Shown piece by piece: positions 1 through 4,861 of a stretch of 7,935 bases of DNA. Below the pieces are notes generated by a model that worked only from the letters and a program-made list of their open reading frames with translations, had not been told where the DNA came from and ran no database searches. Position numbers and translations under genes: made by a program. Source of the stretch: JAPUDQ01 sp039916485 (GTDB lineage Bacteria; Patescibacteriota; Saccharimonadia; Saccharimonadales; Saccharimonadaceae); the NCBI GenBank assembly GCA_039916485.1, contig JBDSLH010000027.1, forward strand, positions 1-7,935, written 5' to 3'. Numbering within the stretch: position 1 is the first letter of the stretch; every line of letters begins with the position of its first letter.

Positions 1-232
1 TGTCGAGTTTTAGGAATTCATCAGACCGAGAGCAGGCCTCTCCAAGGAGAATTATCACCAGACCAGTCGCAAACGGGTCAAGGGTACCTGTGTGCCCGAC
101 TTTGAGCTGGCGTTTGGTGGGTTTGACCCCTTTTTCTTGATAGCGAGCTCTGATCATACCGCGAATTTTTGCCACAACATCAAAGCTCGTCCAGTCAGCG
201 GGCTTGTCAATCAGTAAAATGTCGTCATTCAT
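1..232 (-). CDS. truB: tRNA pseudouridine(55) synthase TruB, N-terminal part (cut by window edge)
   Basis: TruB isomerises uridine-55 in the T-loop of tRNAs to pseudouridine in the cytoplasm. Only the first 77 residues are inside the window; the frame is open to base 1. Visible family marks are the N-terminal IDKPADWTSFDVVAKIR block (residues 8-24) and the catalytic motif KVGHTGTLDPFATG (residues 44-57), in which Asp52 is the expected nucleophile. The stretch between them (about residues 25-43, rich in Arg/Lys) is slightly longer than in the Escherichia coli enzyme, where the catalytic Asp is residue 48. The ATG at 232-230 is chosen because it precedes the conserved block by only a few residues and sits 7 nt downstream of a -10-like TACACT. 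No Shine-Dalgarno sequence precedes it, so a leaderless mRNA is inferred. The family assignment is secure. Confidence 0.95.
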   Translation of the reverse strand, partial: MNDDILLIDKPADWTSFDVVAKIRGMIRARYQEKGVKPTKRQLKVGHTGTLDPFATGLVIILLGEACSRSDEFLKLD

Positions 233-255
233 GCCTAGTAGTGTACGCTATAACT
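233..255. promoter_or_regulatory. 23-bp divergent promoter, overlapping -10 boxes, leaderless geometry (truB / PIG-L)
   Basis: The whole gap between the two divergent ATGs is 23 bp. On the minus strand TACACT (245-240) lies 7 nt before the truB ATG. On the plus strand TACGCT (244-249) lies 6 nt before the PIG-L ATG. The hexamers share the TA at 244-245 inside a GTAC core (243-246). A -10 hexamer 6-7 nt from the ATG places the transcription start at the A of the ATG or one base before it. No convincing -35 or Shine-Dalgarno is seen on either side. Promoter activity is inferred from geometry and from the matching module at 5734-5756. Confidence 0.6.
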
Positions 256-942
256 ATGAAAAAGATCATAGTCGGTATCTTTGCTCACCCGGATGATGAA
301 GCGTTCGGACCGAGCGCAACGCTGTTACGAGAGCGTATGAATGGCGCTGACATTCATCTGATCTGTGTGACAGATGGTGAAGCTGGTGCAAATCCTGATA
401 ATCACCCTAACTTAGCTGCCGTCAGATGCGCCGAATGGCGCGAAGCGGGGGGATTGATCGGCGCCTCTAGTATGACAAACCTCCAGCTCGCTGATAGTCA
501 GCTATGCAACGCTAATTTTATACCGCTTGCAGAACGGCTAGAGAAAGAAATCATGGCTATCGCCGACCTACAAACCGAAGAGTATAAACTCGAGCTCATG
601 ACACTCGATCTCAATGGACTGACTGGTCACCTCGATCATATCCTCGTTGCCCGGGTAACATGCTTTCTCCATTGCAAACTAAAAAAACAACTGCCCTCCA
701 CTGGGAAGTTGCGGTTATTCTGCGTCGCTCACGATGATTTCCCAGAGATAAACTGTGACTGGATCTATATGGAACCAGGTCGTGATCAAGAGCACATCAG
801 TGAAACTGTCGATGCTCGAGATCTGTACGAACGGGTCGATGAGATAATGCACACACATCGTTCACAAGCGGACGATTATAATTTCATTAAACAAAAATAT
901 GGCGAACGTGTCGCCATAAATCATTTCATCACCATCGATTGA
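256..942 (+). CDS. PIG-L / LmbE-family zinc deacetylase (N-acetylglucosaminyl-type)
   Basis: This 228-residue protein matches the PIG-L/LmbE family, zinc-dependent hydrolases that remove N-acetyl groups from GlcNAc-type substrates such as GlcNAc-inositol, bacillithiol precursors and antibiotic or polysaccharide intermediates. Visible motifs are AHPDDE (residues 10-15, zinc ligands His11 and Asp14 with catalytic Asp13), TDGEAG (39-44), the family-typical VRCAEWREAGGLIG block (56-69), GLTGHLDH (121-128, third zinc-ligand histidine region) and HTHRSQ (199-204, close to the usual C-terminal HxSQ). No signal peptide or membrane segment is seen, so a cytoplasmic enzyme is likely. The ATG at 256 is preferred over an in-frame ATG at 169, because the upstream start would add 29 unrelated residues and overlap truB on the other strand. 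The gene ends in TGA. The substrate cannot be told from the sequence; no thiol-biosynthesis or glycosyltransferase partner is next to it. Confidence 0.9.
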   Translation: MKKIIVGIFAHPDDEAFGPSATLLRERMNGADIHLICVTDGEAGANPDNHPNLAAVRCAEWREAGGLIGASSMTNLQLADSQLCNANFIPLAERLEKEIMAIADLQTEEYKLELMTLDLNGLTGHLDHILVARVTCFLHCKLKKQLPSTGKLRLFCVAHDDFPEINCDWIYMEPGRDQEHISETVDARDLYERVDEIMHTHRSQADDYNFIKQKYGERVAINHFITID

Positions 943-965
943 GGCTGTTCAAAGCCTAACGAAGT

Positions 966-2846
966 TTATTGACCAGGGATCCGGAACTGACCAGGGACTG
1001 GTGCACTTGGCGCGGGAGCTTGAGGTTGCTGAGGTATTGCCCCTGGATGAGGAGACTGCGGTGTGTCAAACTGTCCAGGCATCGGTGGGAGCGGCGGCAA
1101 AGTCGAGAAATCTGGCATCGGTGGGAGCGGCGGTTGTGCAAGTGGTGAATCCGGTATCGGTACCTGCTCTACCTGAGGTTTTGTGTGCATATTTGGTAAT
1201 GTTGTCTGTCCTCCGACGCTCAGCGGCTGAGAACCAAAAGCACTGGTGACGGCTTCACGAGCATCATCAATAGAATTCGTTGTCGGTAAGGCGCTCGCGG
1301 CAGCATGAACTTCAGCTTCGAGGTCTGCGAGGGTCTGATTTGGTACCGGTTGGCTAATTTCAGGCATTGGAGACTCCTCGTAGCTCAACCCAGTGTCGTG
1401 CGCTGGTGCGTTAGTAGAAACGACTGGCAGCTCGTCTGGTGTTGTAGGAAACGGCGAAAATGTTGCTGGCTGAGCAGGCATTGTTTCAAGTGGTAGATCA
1501 GAAGTCTTAATCGGCTCCATAGTGACTGGCTGTATAGTCTTGCCTTTCGTCAATGAATCAACGTTGTGAGGAGGCTGAGACGAAACAAATGGGTCGACAT
1601 TTTCTGGCTCATCATCAACTGGCGGGAGACCAAAAGTGCTTTGTTCCGTCGGAGAATCGTGATGTAGCAGTGTATGGTTACGATTTGATCGTTCTTCGGC
1701 TCGTTTCGCTTCCTCTGCCTCTGTTGCAGTAGCATTCAAGGTGCCACTAAACATCGGCTCGTCATCTGTTGTCATAGGTTGTGTAGATTGGTGGCGCCAG
1801 TCTTTGCTGGTTTCTTCTCGAGTTGCTGCAGCGAGATCTGAAGCTAAGACGCTGGCAGGCGTAGGCGGCGTAACATGTCCAAGAGCTTGTTCTAATTTAG
1901 CATTTGCTGCTTCTTGACGATCCTCAGTTGCCTCTTCGGCAAACTGTTCTGCATCAGCCACAGCATCTTTGATGTCGTCATCATGTTTGACTTGCATTTC
2001 ACCATCGGCGACAGATTGTTTCGGTTGCTCAATAGCAGTTGATTGGCCCTCAGAAAGTGGCTTTGTGCCGTCCGCAGGTGTCGGTGGAGTGTAGCCGCCC
2101 TCTTCTAATTTTTCTGCAATAAGTTGCTGATTGGCACCTGCCGCCATCAGCTGAGCTGACATCGTCATCACCCGTGGCGATGTGTGTTTGTTGCTGAAAC
2201 GGTCTGTCGCTGCAACAATACCTGTGAGTAATGCTGTCGCAATCTGTTCGTCGAGTAGGTTTGACTGCAGTGCCTCGCTGAGGCTCATGAGCATTTCGCA
2301 GAGACTGCTGGCTTTCTCGTCACTCCAATCAACGCTACCGAGGGTACTTTTTACATTGTCTATGTTGACAGTAGCCACAATCGCATCATGCAAAATACGA
2401 CCGTGCGCCGATATTGCATTATCGAGGTCGGACTGTTTCTCTACGCCAAGAGCGATCACAAGGTCTACGTTGAACTCACCCTCGCTGAAGTCAAGATCTG
2501 CCTGCGTGATGGTCGTTTTGTATGGCGTGATATAGATCCGGACGACATCACCCTCTACCTTGTAGCGGAGACGATCGGCTTTTTCTTTATCAAGCGCTAT
2601 TATGAAATCACGAAGACTACTGACAGAGCTTTCAAACGTTTTTTGCGGCTCTAGGAATTGAATTGCCGGCGGAATAGCACCTGAAAACACCGCTGTCGCG
2701 TGTTTGTCGAGCTTGTTGAGCATCAGACTAAATCCAAGTGCAGCAGCGAGCGCATCCGTCGAAGGATTGTGCGAGACAGTGACAAGGATGTTAGTCGACT
2801 TCTTGATAGCGTCGACGAGCACTGATTTTGGGTTTGAATTTTCCAT
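966..2846 (-). CDS. DHH-phosphoesterase-like protein with degenerate active site and long disordered Pro/acidic tail
   Basis: A 626-residue protein. Residues about 10-245 resemble the DHH (RecJ/NrnA) fold. HNPSTDALAAALG (26-38) sits where the family has HxNPDGDA, and VNIDNV (160-165) sits where the signature DHH lies. It is followed by NrnA-like blocks: a DWSDEKASS region near 173-181, TALLTGIVAATDRF (204-217) and SPRVMTMSAQLMAAGA (223-238). Most metal ligands appear lost: DHH reads DNV, the motif I PDGD reads PSTD, the expected Asp in motif II is Gly134, and the motif IV TD is AA (212-213). Catalysis as a nuclease is therefore unlikely. An extra segment near residues 85-125 interrupts the fold. 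From about residue 252 the chain is low-complexity, Glu/Asp/Gln/Pro-rich and probably disordered, ending in polyproline. There is no signal peptide or membrane helix. Transcription is from a good promoter at 2879-2907. The leader is A-rich without a Shine-Dalgarno sequence. The role is unknown. Confidence 0.85.
   Translation of the reverse strand: MENSNPKSVLVDAIKKSTNILVTVSHNPSTDALAAALGFSLMLNKLDKHATAVFSGAIPPAIQFLEPQKTFESSVSSLRDFIIALDKEKADRLRYKVEGDVVRIYITPYKTTITQADLDFSEGEFNVDLVIALGVEKQSDLDNAISAHGRILHDAIVATVNIDNVKSTLGSVDWSDEKASSLCEMLMSLSEALQSNLLDEQIATALLTGIVAATDRFSNKHTSPRVMTMSAQLMAAGANQQLIAEKLEEGGYTPPTPADGTKPLSEGQSTAIEQPKQSVADGEMQVKHDDDIKDAVADAEQFAEEATEDRQEAANAKLEQALGHVTPPTPASVLASDLAAATREETSKDWRHQSTQPMTTDDEPMFSGTLNATATEAEEAKRAEERSNRNHTLLHHDSPTEQSTFGLPPVDDEPENVDPFVSSQPPHNVDSLTKGKTIQPVTMEPIKTSDLPLETMPAQPATFSPFPTTPDELPVVSTNAPAHDTGLSYEESPMPEISQPVPNQTLADLEAEVHAAASALPTTNSIDDAREAVTSAFGSQPLSVGGQTTLPNMHTKPQVEQVPIPDSPLAQPPLPPMPDFSTLPPLPPMPGQFDTPQSPHPGAIPQQPQAPAPSAPVPGQFRIPGQ
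1078..1133 (-). repeat. 20-bp direct repeat encoding duplicated PPLPPMP in the DHH-like protein tail
   Basis: Two identical 20-bp copies lie at 1078-1097 and 1114-1133, 36 bp (12 codons) apart and in frame. They encode the repeated PPLPPMP at residues 572-578 and 584-590. A further short repeat, PGQF, occurs at residues 590-593 and 618-621. The tail was probably built by small in-frame duplications. Confidence 0.85.
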
Positions 2847-2878
2847 ATATTTGTTGTTTATTTTAGGTGCTTTTCACT

Positions 2879-2907
2879 ACTGTAGCATAAGGGGAATGGG
2901 GCGTCAA
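2879..2907 (-). promoter_or_regulatory. sigma70-type promoter of the DHH-like gene
   Basis: On the minus strand TTGACG (2907-2902, five of six to TTGACA) is followed by a 17-nt spacer and TACAGT (2884-2879), which also carries the extended -10 TG (TGC before TACAGT, from 2887). The predicted transcription start near 2872 gives a leader of about 26 nt that is A-rich before the ATG at 2846 and has no Shine-Dalgarno match. Confidence 0.7.
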
Positions 2908-2953
2908 TAAAATCTCCACAAAAGATACATCAATTTGTAGAAGATTACGAGCC

Positions 2954-2971
2954 GTCCGCCAACCGGCGGAC
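2954..2971. repeat. GC-rich palindrome, GTCCGCC stem
   Basis: GTCCGCC (2954-2960) and GGCGGAC (2965-2971) form a perfect 7-bp stem with loop AACC. The same stem, with loop AGCT, forms the rpsT terminator at 3916-3948, which suggests a dispersed palindrome used more than once in this genome. Here only a TTT follows, so terminator function is doubtful. Confidence 0.75.
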
Positions 2972-2979
2972 TTTGCTCT

Positions 2980-3002
2980 GTACTTTTGTACCGCAAAAGT
3001 AC
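2980..3002. repeat. CTTTTG/CAAAAG hairpin, left copy
   Basis: GTACTTTTG (2980-2988) pairs perfectly with CAAAAGTAC (2994-3002) around loop TACCG. The preceding TTTGCT and the CTTTTGTA at the top of the stem recur in the hairpin at 3369-3394, in the same orientation. The two look like diverged copies of one small element flanking the long helices. Confidence 0.7.
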
Positions 3003-3010
3003 CAAAACTC

Positions 3011-3183
3011 TTGGAGCGTCCTCACTTTCTCAGGGTGGTCAGTTGCCAGATGCAGGCATAGCAAAATCTCCGCTTCGCTCCGACCGTTTCATATTGATCA
3101 TAGTTGCAGATGAAACGGTTTGGTTACTATGCACGATTCTGTATCTTGCTGCCTACTCACCTTGAGAGTTGCGGATGCCCCAA
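3011..3183. ncRNA. Candidate structured RNA 1: long imperfect helix of about 173 nt
   Basis: Nested complementary arms can be followed inward. TTGG 3011-3014 pairs with 3180-3183. GCGTCC 3016-3021 pairs with GGATGC 3173-3178. CTCAGGGTG 3029-3037 pairs with CACCTTGAG 3158-3166. AGATGCAG 3048-3055 pairs with CTGTATCT 3139-3146. GCATAG 3056-3061 pairs with CTATGC 3127-3132. The apical stem is ACCGTTTCAT 3083-3092 with ATGAAACGGT 3110-3119. Several pairs are G-U, which favours one RNA strand: with the pairs read on the plus strand the outer stems keep G-U wobbles, so plus-strand transcription is slightly favoured. No promoter or known RNA family was recognised. It could instead be a non-autonomous palindromic repeat. 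Confidence 0.45.
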
Positions 3184-3212
3184 ACCCCAGGAAATTCAAC
3201 TGTGATTAGGGC

Positions 3213-3357
3213 GTCCCTCTCGACTTGCCTGATTCAGATGTATGTCAAAGACACAATCTTACCAGTCGAGGACTGTTTGAGCCGACGACAGGAGGTGAGT
3301 TCCACAGACGATTGTGTTCTTTGACTACAGATGAGTCACGCAACAAAGAGTTGGGAC
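3213..3357. ncRNA. Candidate structured RNA 2: long helix of about 145 nt with tandem G-A mismatch
   Basis: Nested pairing runs as follows. GTCCC 3213-3217 pairs with GGGAC 3353-3357, CTC 3219-3221 with GAG 3348-3350, and TTGC 3225-3228 with GCAA 3340-3343. GATTCA 3231-3236 pairs with TGAGTC 3332-3337 (one wobble). A GA/GA internal step (3237-3238 with 3330-3331) is followed by TGTA 3239-3242 with TACA 3326-3329, GTCAAAG 3244-3250 with CTTTGAC 3319-3325, and ACACAATC 3251-3258 with GATTGTGT 3310-3317. The 51-nt apex contains a small CAGTC/GACTG hairpin (3263-3275). A G-A tandem flanked by helices is typical of folded RNA. The family is unknown. Confidence 0.5.
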
Positions 3358-3394
3358 TTGATGTTTTGCTTCTTTTGTATCAAGACAAAAGAAG
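3357..3394. repeat. CTTTTG/CAAAAG hairpin, right copy, with possible pseudoknot
   Basis: CTTCTTTTGT (3369-3378) pairs perfectly with ACAAAAGAAG (3385-3394), leaving loop ATCAAG (3379-3384). That loop is the exact complement of CTTGAT at 3357-3362, just 5' of the stem, so an H-type pseudoknot or an alternative hairpin could form. It is similar to the element at 2980-3002. Confidence 0.65.
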
Positions 3395-3400
3395 GACCTG

Positions 3401-3418
3401 GTTCTGGGTCTCCAGAAC
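3401..3418. repeat. Small perfect hairpin just upstream of the rpsT promoter
   Basis: GTTCTGG (3401-3407) and CCAGAAC (3412-3418) form a 7-bp stem with tetraloop GTCT. It ends 6 bp before the -35 box of rpsT. No T-run follows, so it is not a standard terminator. Confidence 0.55.
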
Positions 3419-3424
3419 TGCATC

Positions 3425-3453
3425 TTTACAGATCGTAACAGATACGGTATAGT
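3425..3453 (+). promoter_or_regulatory. sigma70-type promoter of rpsT
   Basis: TTTACA (3425-3430, five of six to consensus) and TATAGT (3448-3453, five of six) are separated by exactly 17 nt. Transcription would start near 3460, giving a leader of about 34 nt. Confidence 0.8.
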
Positions 3454-3483
3454 TAACGCTTGAATTGTTACAAAAAATGAACT

Positions 3484-3489
3484 AAGGAG
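3484..3489 (+). promoter_or_regulatory. Shine-Dalgarno site of rpsT
   Basis: AAGGAG lies 4 nt before the ATG at 3494. It is the only strong Shine-Dalgarno match in front of any gene start visible in this window. Confidence 0.85.
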
Positions 3490-3493
3490 TTTC

Positions 3494-3901
3494 ATGCCAA
3501 TTATTAAGTCAGCGATCAAGCGCGCGAAACAAACTATCGTCCGCCGCACTCGCAACCAGAACACTAAAAAAGACATCCGGCTTGCACTGAAGGATTTCCA
3601 GGCAAAGCCTACCGCAGCGTCACTATCAAAATTACAAAGTGCTATTGATACTGCAGTCAAAAAGAACGTACTTGACCCTCGCACTGCTGCTCGCCGCAAA
3701 GCTAGCATCAGCAAGCAAGCTAAAGAAGCTGGCGTAAAACTCGCATCTGGCATTAAAAAGGCCAAAGCGGCTCCTGCAAAGAAGCCAGCAGCAAAGGCTA
3801 CGAAGCCTGTAGCAAAAGCAGCTGCTAAACCAGCAGCTAAACCTACCGTTAAAAAGGCTCCTGCAAAGAAGCCAGCAGCAAAGAAGACGACTAAAAAATA
3901 G
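3494..3901 (+). CDS. rpsT: 30S ribosomal protein S20 with Lys/Ala/Pro-rich C-terminal tail
   Basis: S20 is a primary 16S rRNA-binding protein of the small subunit. Residues 1-85 follow the family: PIIKSAIKRAKQ at the N-terminus, NTKKDIRLALKDF in the first helix, and DPRTAARRKASISKQ (61-75) corresponding to the conserved NTAARRKSRL-like block. The usual length is about 85-90 residues; this protein has 135. The extra 50 residues (86-135) consist almost only of Lys, Ala, Pro, Thr and Val in AKKPAAK-type units, like histone H1 tails, and are probably disordered and nucleic-acid binding. The gene is monocistronic, with its own promoter, a strong Shine-Dalgarno sequence and a terminator. The ATG at 3494 is fixed by the Shine-Dalgarno and by the conserved N-terminus. 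Confidence 0.95.
   Translation: MPIIKSAIKRAKQTIVRRTRNQNTKKDIRLALKDFQAKPTAASLSKLQSAIDTAVKKNVLDPRTAARRKASISKQAKEAGVKLASGIKKAKAAPAKKPAAKATKPVAKAAAKPAAKPTVKKAPAKKPAAKKTTKK
3769..3883 (+). repeat. 28-bp direct repeat within the rpsT tail
   Basis: Identical 28-bp copies at 3769-3796 and 3856-3883 lie 87 bp (29 codons) apart and in frame. Both encode APAKKPAAK. Identity at the DNA level, including third positions, points to a recent in-frame duplication or gene conversion. Confidence 0.85.
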
Positions 3902-3915
3902 TTGTTTCTATGCTG

Positions 3916-3948
3916 AAAACCGTCCGCCAGCTGGCGGACGGTTTTTTT
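3916..3948 (+). terminator. Rho-independent terminator of rpsT, probably bidirectional
   Basis: The stem CCGTCCGCC (3920-3928) pairs with GGCGGACGG (3933-3941) around loop AGCT and is followed by seven Ts (3942-3948). The dyad extends to AAAA/TTTT (3916-3945), so it can also serve the convergent holA transcript, whose stop codon is at 3953-3955. The shorter U-run on the minus strand makes termination in that direction weaker. Confidence 0.9.
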
Positions 3949-3952
3949 GTTG

Positions 3953-4861
3953 CTACATTCGGCCAATACTGGCGCTGATACTCGTCCATGGGTCGGCACC
4001 GGTGGTTTTAAGTGACAAATCACACTCCTCGATAATAGATATCATATGAAGCACTTTCTCTCGACTGGTCGACCGAGCAATCACCATTGTCTTTTGAGCC
4101 ACATACGGATGAATACCAGTATCTTTGGCGATCTGCTGGGATGGACGGCCCTCTGACTCAACACATACTGCTAGTGCGTATAGTTGTGAAATCACAAGTC
4201 CCAAAAATCTATATGGCTCTTCATGATCCCGGATGATACTCAGTAACCGCTGTGCTTCTGCATGTTTGCCTGCCGTGATTGCATCGAGTAGCTCAAATGC
4301 TGTTGCTTCTGGATGTGGCTCGATAACATCAAGGATAAGGTCATGAGATAACGGCTTGCCTGTCAGGGATAATTTTGCCAGATCATTTGAGAGTCGCCAC
4401 TGATCAGTCCCGCTATGACGCACAAGAAACCGCGCCATCTCGTGGGTACAATTGACTCCTAGCCGACGAGCTTCTGTCTCTAGCCAGGTAATTGTCTCTC
4501 GCTCATCTAAGGATTTACATTCGCGCACATCTGCATGTTTTTGCAGCCACTTAAATGTTTTTGTCCGTTTGTCAGGCTTGGGATCGGTGATCAGGAGGTC
4601 TACTTCACCGGCGTGTTCGAGATACTCACCTAAACCGTCCCACAATGCTTTTTGAGTACTTGGCGTGTTCAGCACGATAAGTTTTGCATCCGAGAATAGA
4701 GATTGTCCCTGTAGCAACTGGGGTAGATCTTGGGGTGAGATAGCCTCTGCCTGATAGGTATCTACACTCCCCTCGCCGTGAGCCTCGGTAAATTCAGCAA
4801 CGATACGACCTGTGGCGCGACTGATAGAATAGGTGTTATCTCCAAAAAGTAACTGGATCAT
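3953..4861 (-). CDS. holA: DNA polymerase III subunit delta
   Basis: The delta subunit of the clamp loader opens the beta sliding clamp during replication. The 302-residue product starts MIQLLFGDNTYSI, close to the family's opening block (a Walker A-like position that is not an ATPase in delta). It continues with the first-domain strand LFSDAKLIVL (55-64), LLITDPKPDKRTKTFK (89-104), corresponding to the 'DKRxKxxK' stretch of the family, the helical WRLSNDLAKLSL (155-166), and a C-terminal collar-like helical domain with EPYRFLGLVISQLYAL (215-230). Length fits the family (about 330). The ATG at 4861 is preferred over an in-frame one at 4891, because the latter overlaps mutM by 25 nt and adds residues not expected before MIxLLxG. 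It lies 5 bp after the mutM stop and probably shares its transcript as well as having its own -10. Confidence 0.85.
   Translation of the reverse strand: MIQLLFGDNTYSISRATGRIVAEFTEAHGEGSVDTYQAEAISPQDLPQLLQGQSLFSDAKLIVLNTPSTQKALWDGLGEYLEHAGEVDLLITDPKPDKRTKTFKWLQKHADVRECKSLDERETITWLETEARRLGVNCTHEMARFLVRHSGTDQWRLSNDLAKLSLTGKPLSHDLILDVIEPHPEATAFELLDAITAGKHAEAQRLLSIIRDHEEPYRFLGLVISQLYALAVCVESEGRPSQQIAKDTGIHPYVAQKTMVIARSTSREKVLHMISIIEECDLSLKTTGADPWTSISASIGRM

Larger units (their letters stand above)
2908..3424. other. Gene-free region filled with inverted repeats (hairpin array)
   Basis: No reading frame here looks like a real protein: the frames present are short, lack a family resemblance and run across hairpins. 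Instead the region holds at least six inverted repeats in series, described separately at 2954, 2980, 3011, 3213, 3369 and 3401. I do not recognise RNase P RNA, tmRNA, SRP RNA or a known riboswitch. The array lies between the promoter of the DHH-like gene (reading left) and the rpsT promoter (reading right). It may be transcribed separately or may be a cluster of dispersed palindromic repeats. Confidence 0.7.

Noticed and set aside
169..255. Upstream in-frame ATG extending the PIG-L protein by 29 residues
   Set aside because: The extension has no family resemblance, overlaps truB on the opposite strand, and the ATG at 256 opens directly into the conserved beta strand before AHPDDE.
942..957. 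Small hairpin AGGCT/AGCCT between the convergent PIG-L and DHH-like genes as a terminator
   Set aside because: Only 5 bp with no T-run on either strand; too weak to call.
2980..3394. IS200/IS605-type element ends or a MITE around the long helices
   Set aside because: The flanking hairpins are direct rather than terminal inverted copies, no target-site duplication could be identified, and there is no transposase; left as an alternative rather than a call.
2908..3424. RNase P RNA, tmRNA, SRP RNA or 6S RNA in the gene-free region
   Set aside because: Looked for their signature sequences (RNase P conserved blocks, tmRNA tRNA-like ends, SRP GGAAGCAGCC-type loop); none is present. 6S cannot be fully excluded because its sequence is variable.
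3225..3452. Reading frame of 75 codons in the intergenic region, plus-strand
   Set aside because: It crosses the long helix, two hairpins and the rpsT promoter, and its product resembles nothing known.
3325..4023. Long minus-strand frame opposite rpsT
   Set aside because: It is the antisense reflection of the Lys/Ala-rich S20 tail, giving an artificial Ala/Phe/Gly-rich product, and it crosses the terminator and the holA end.
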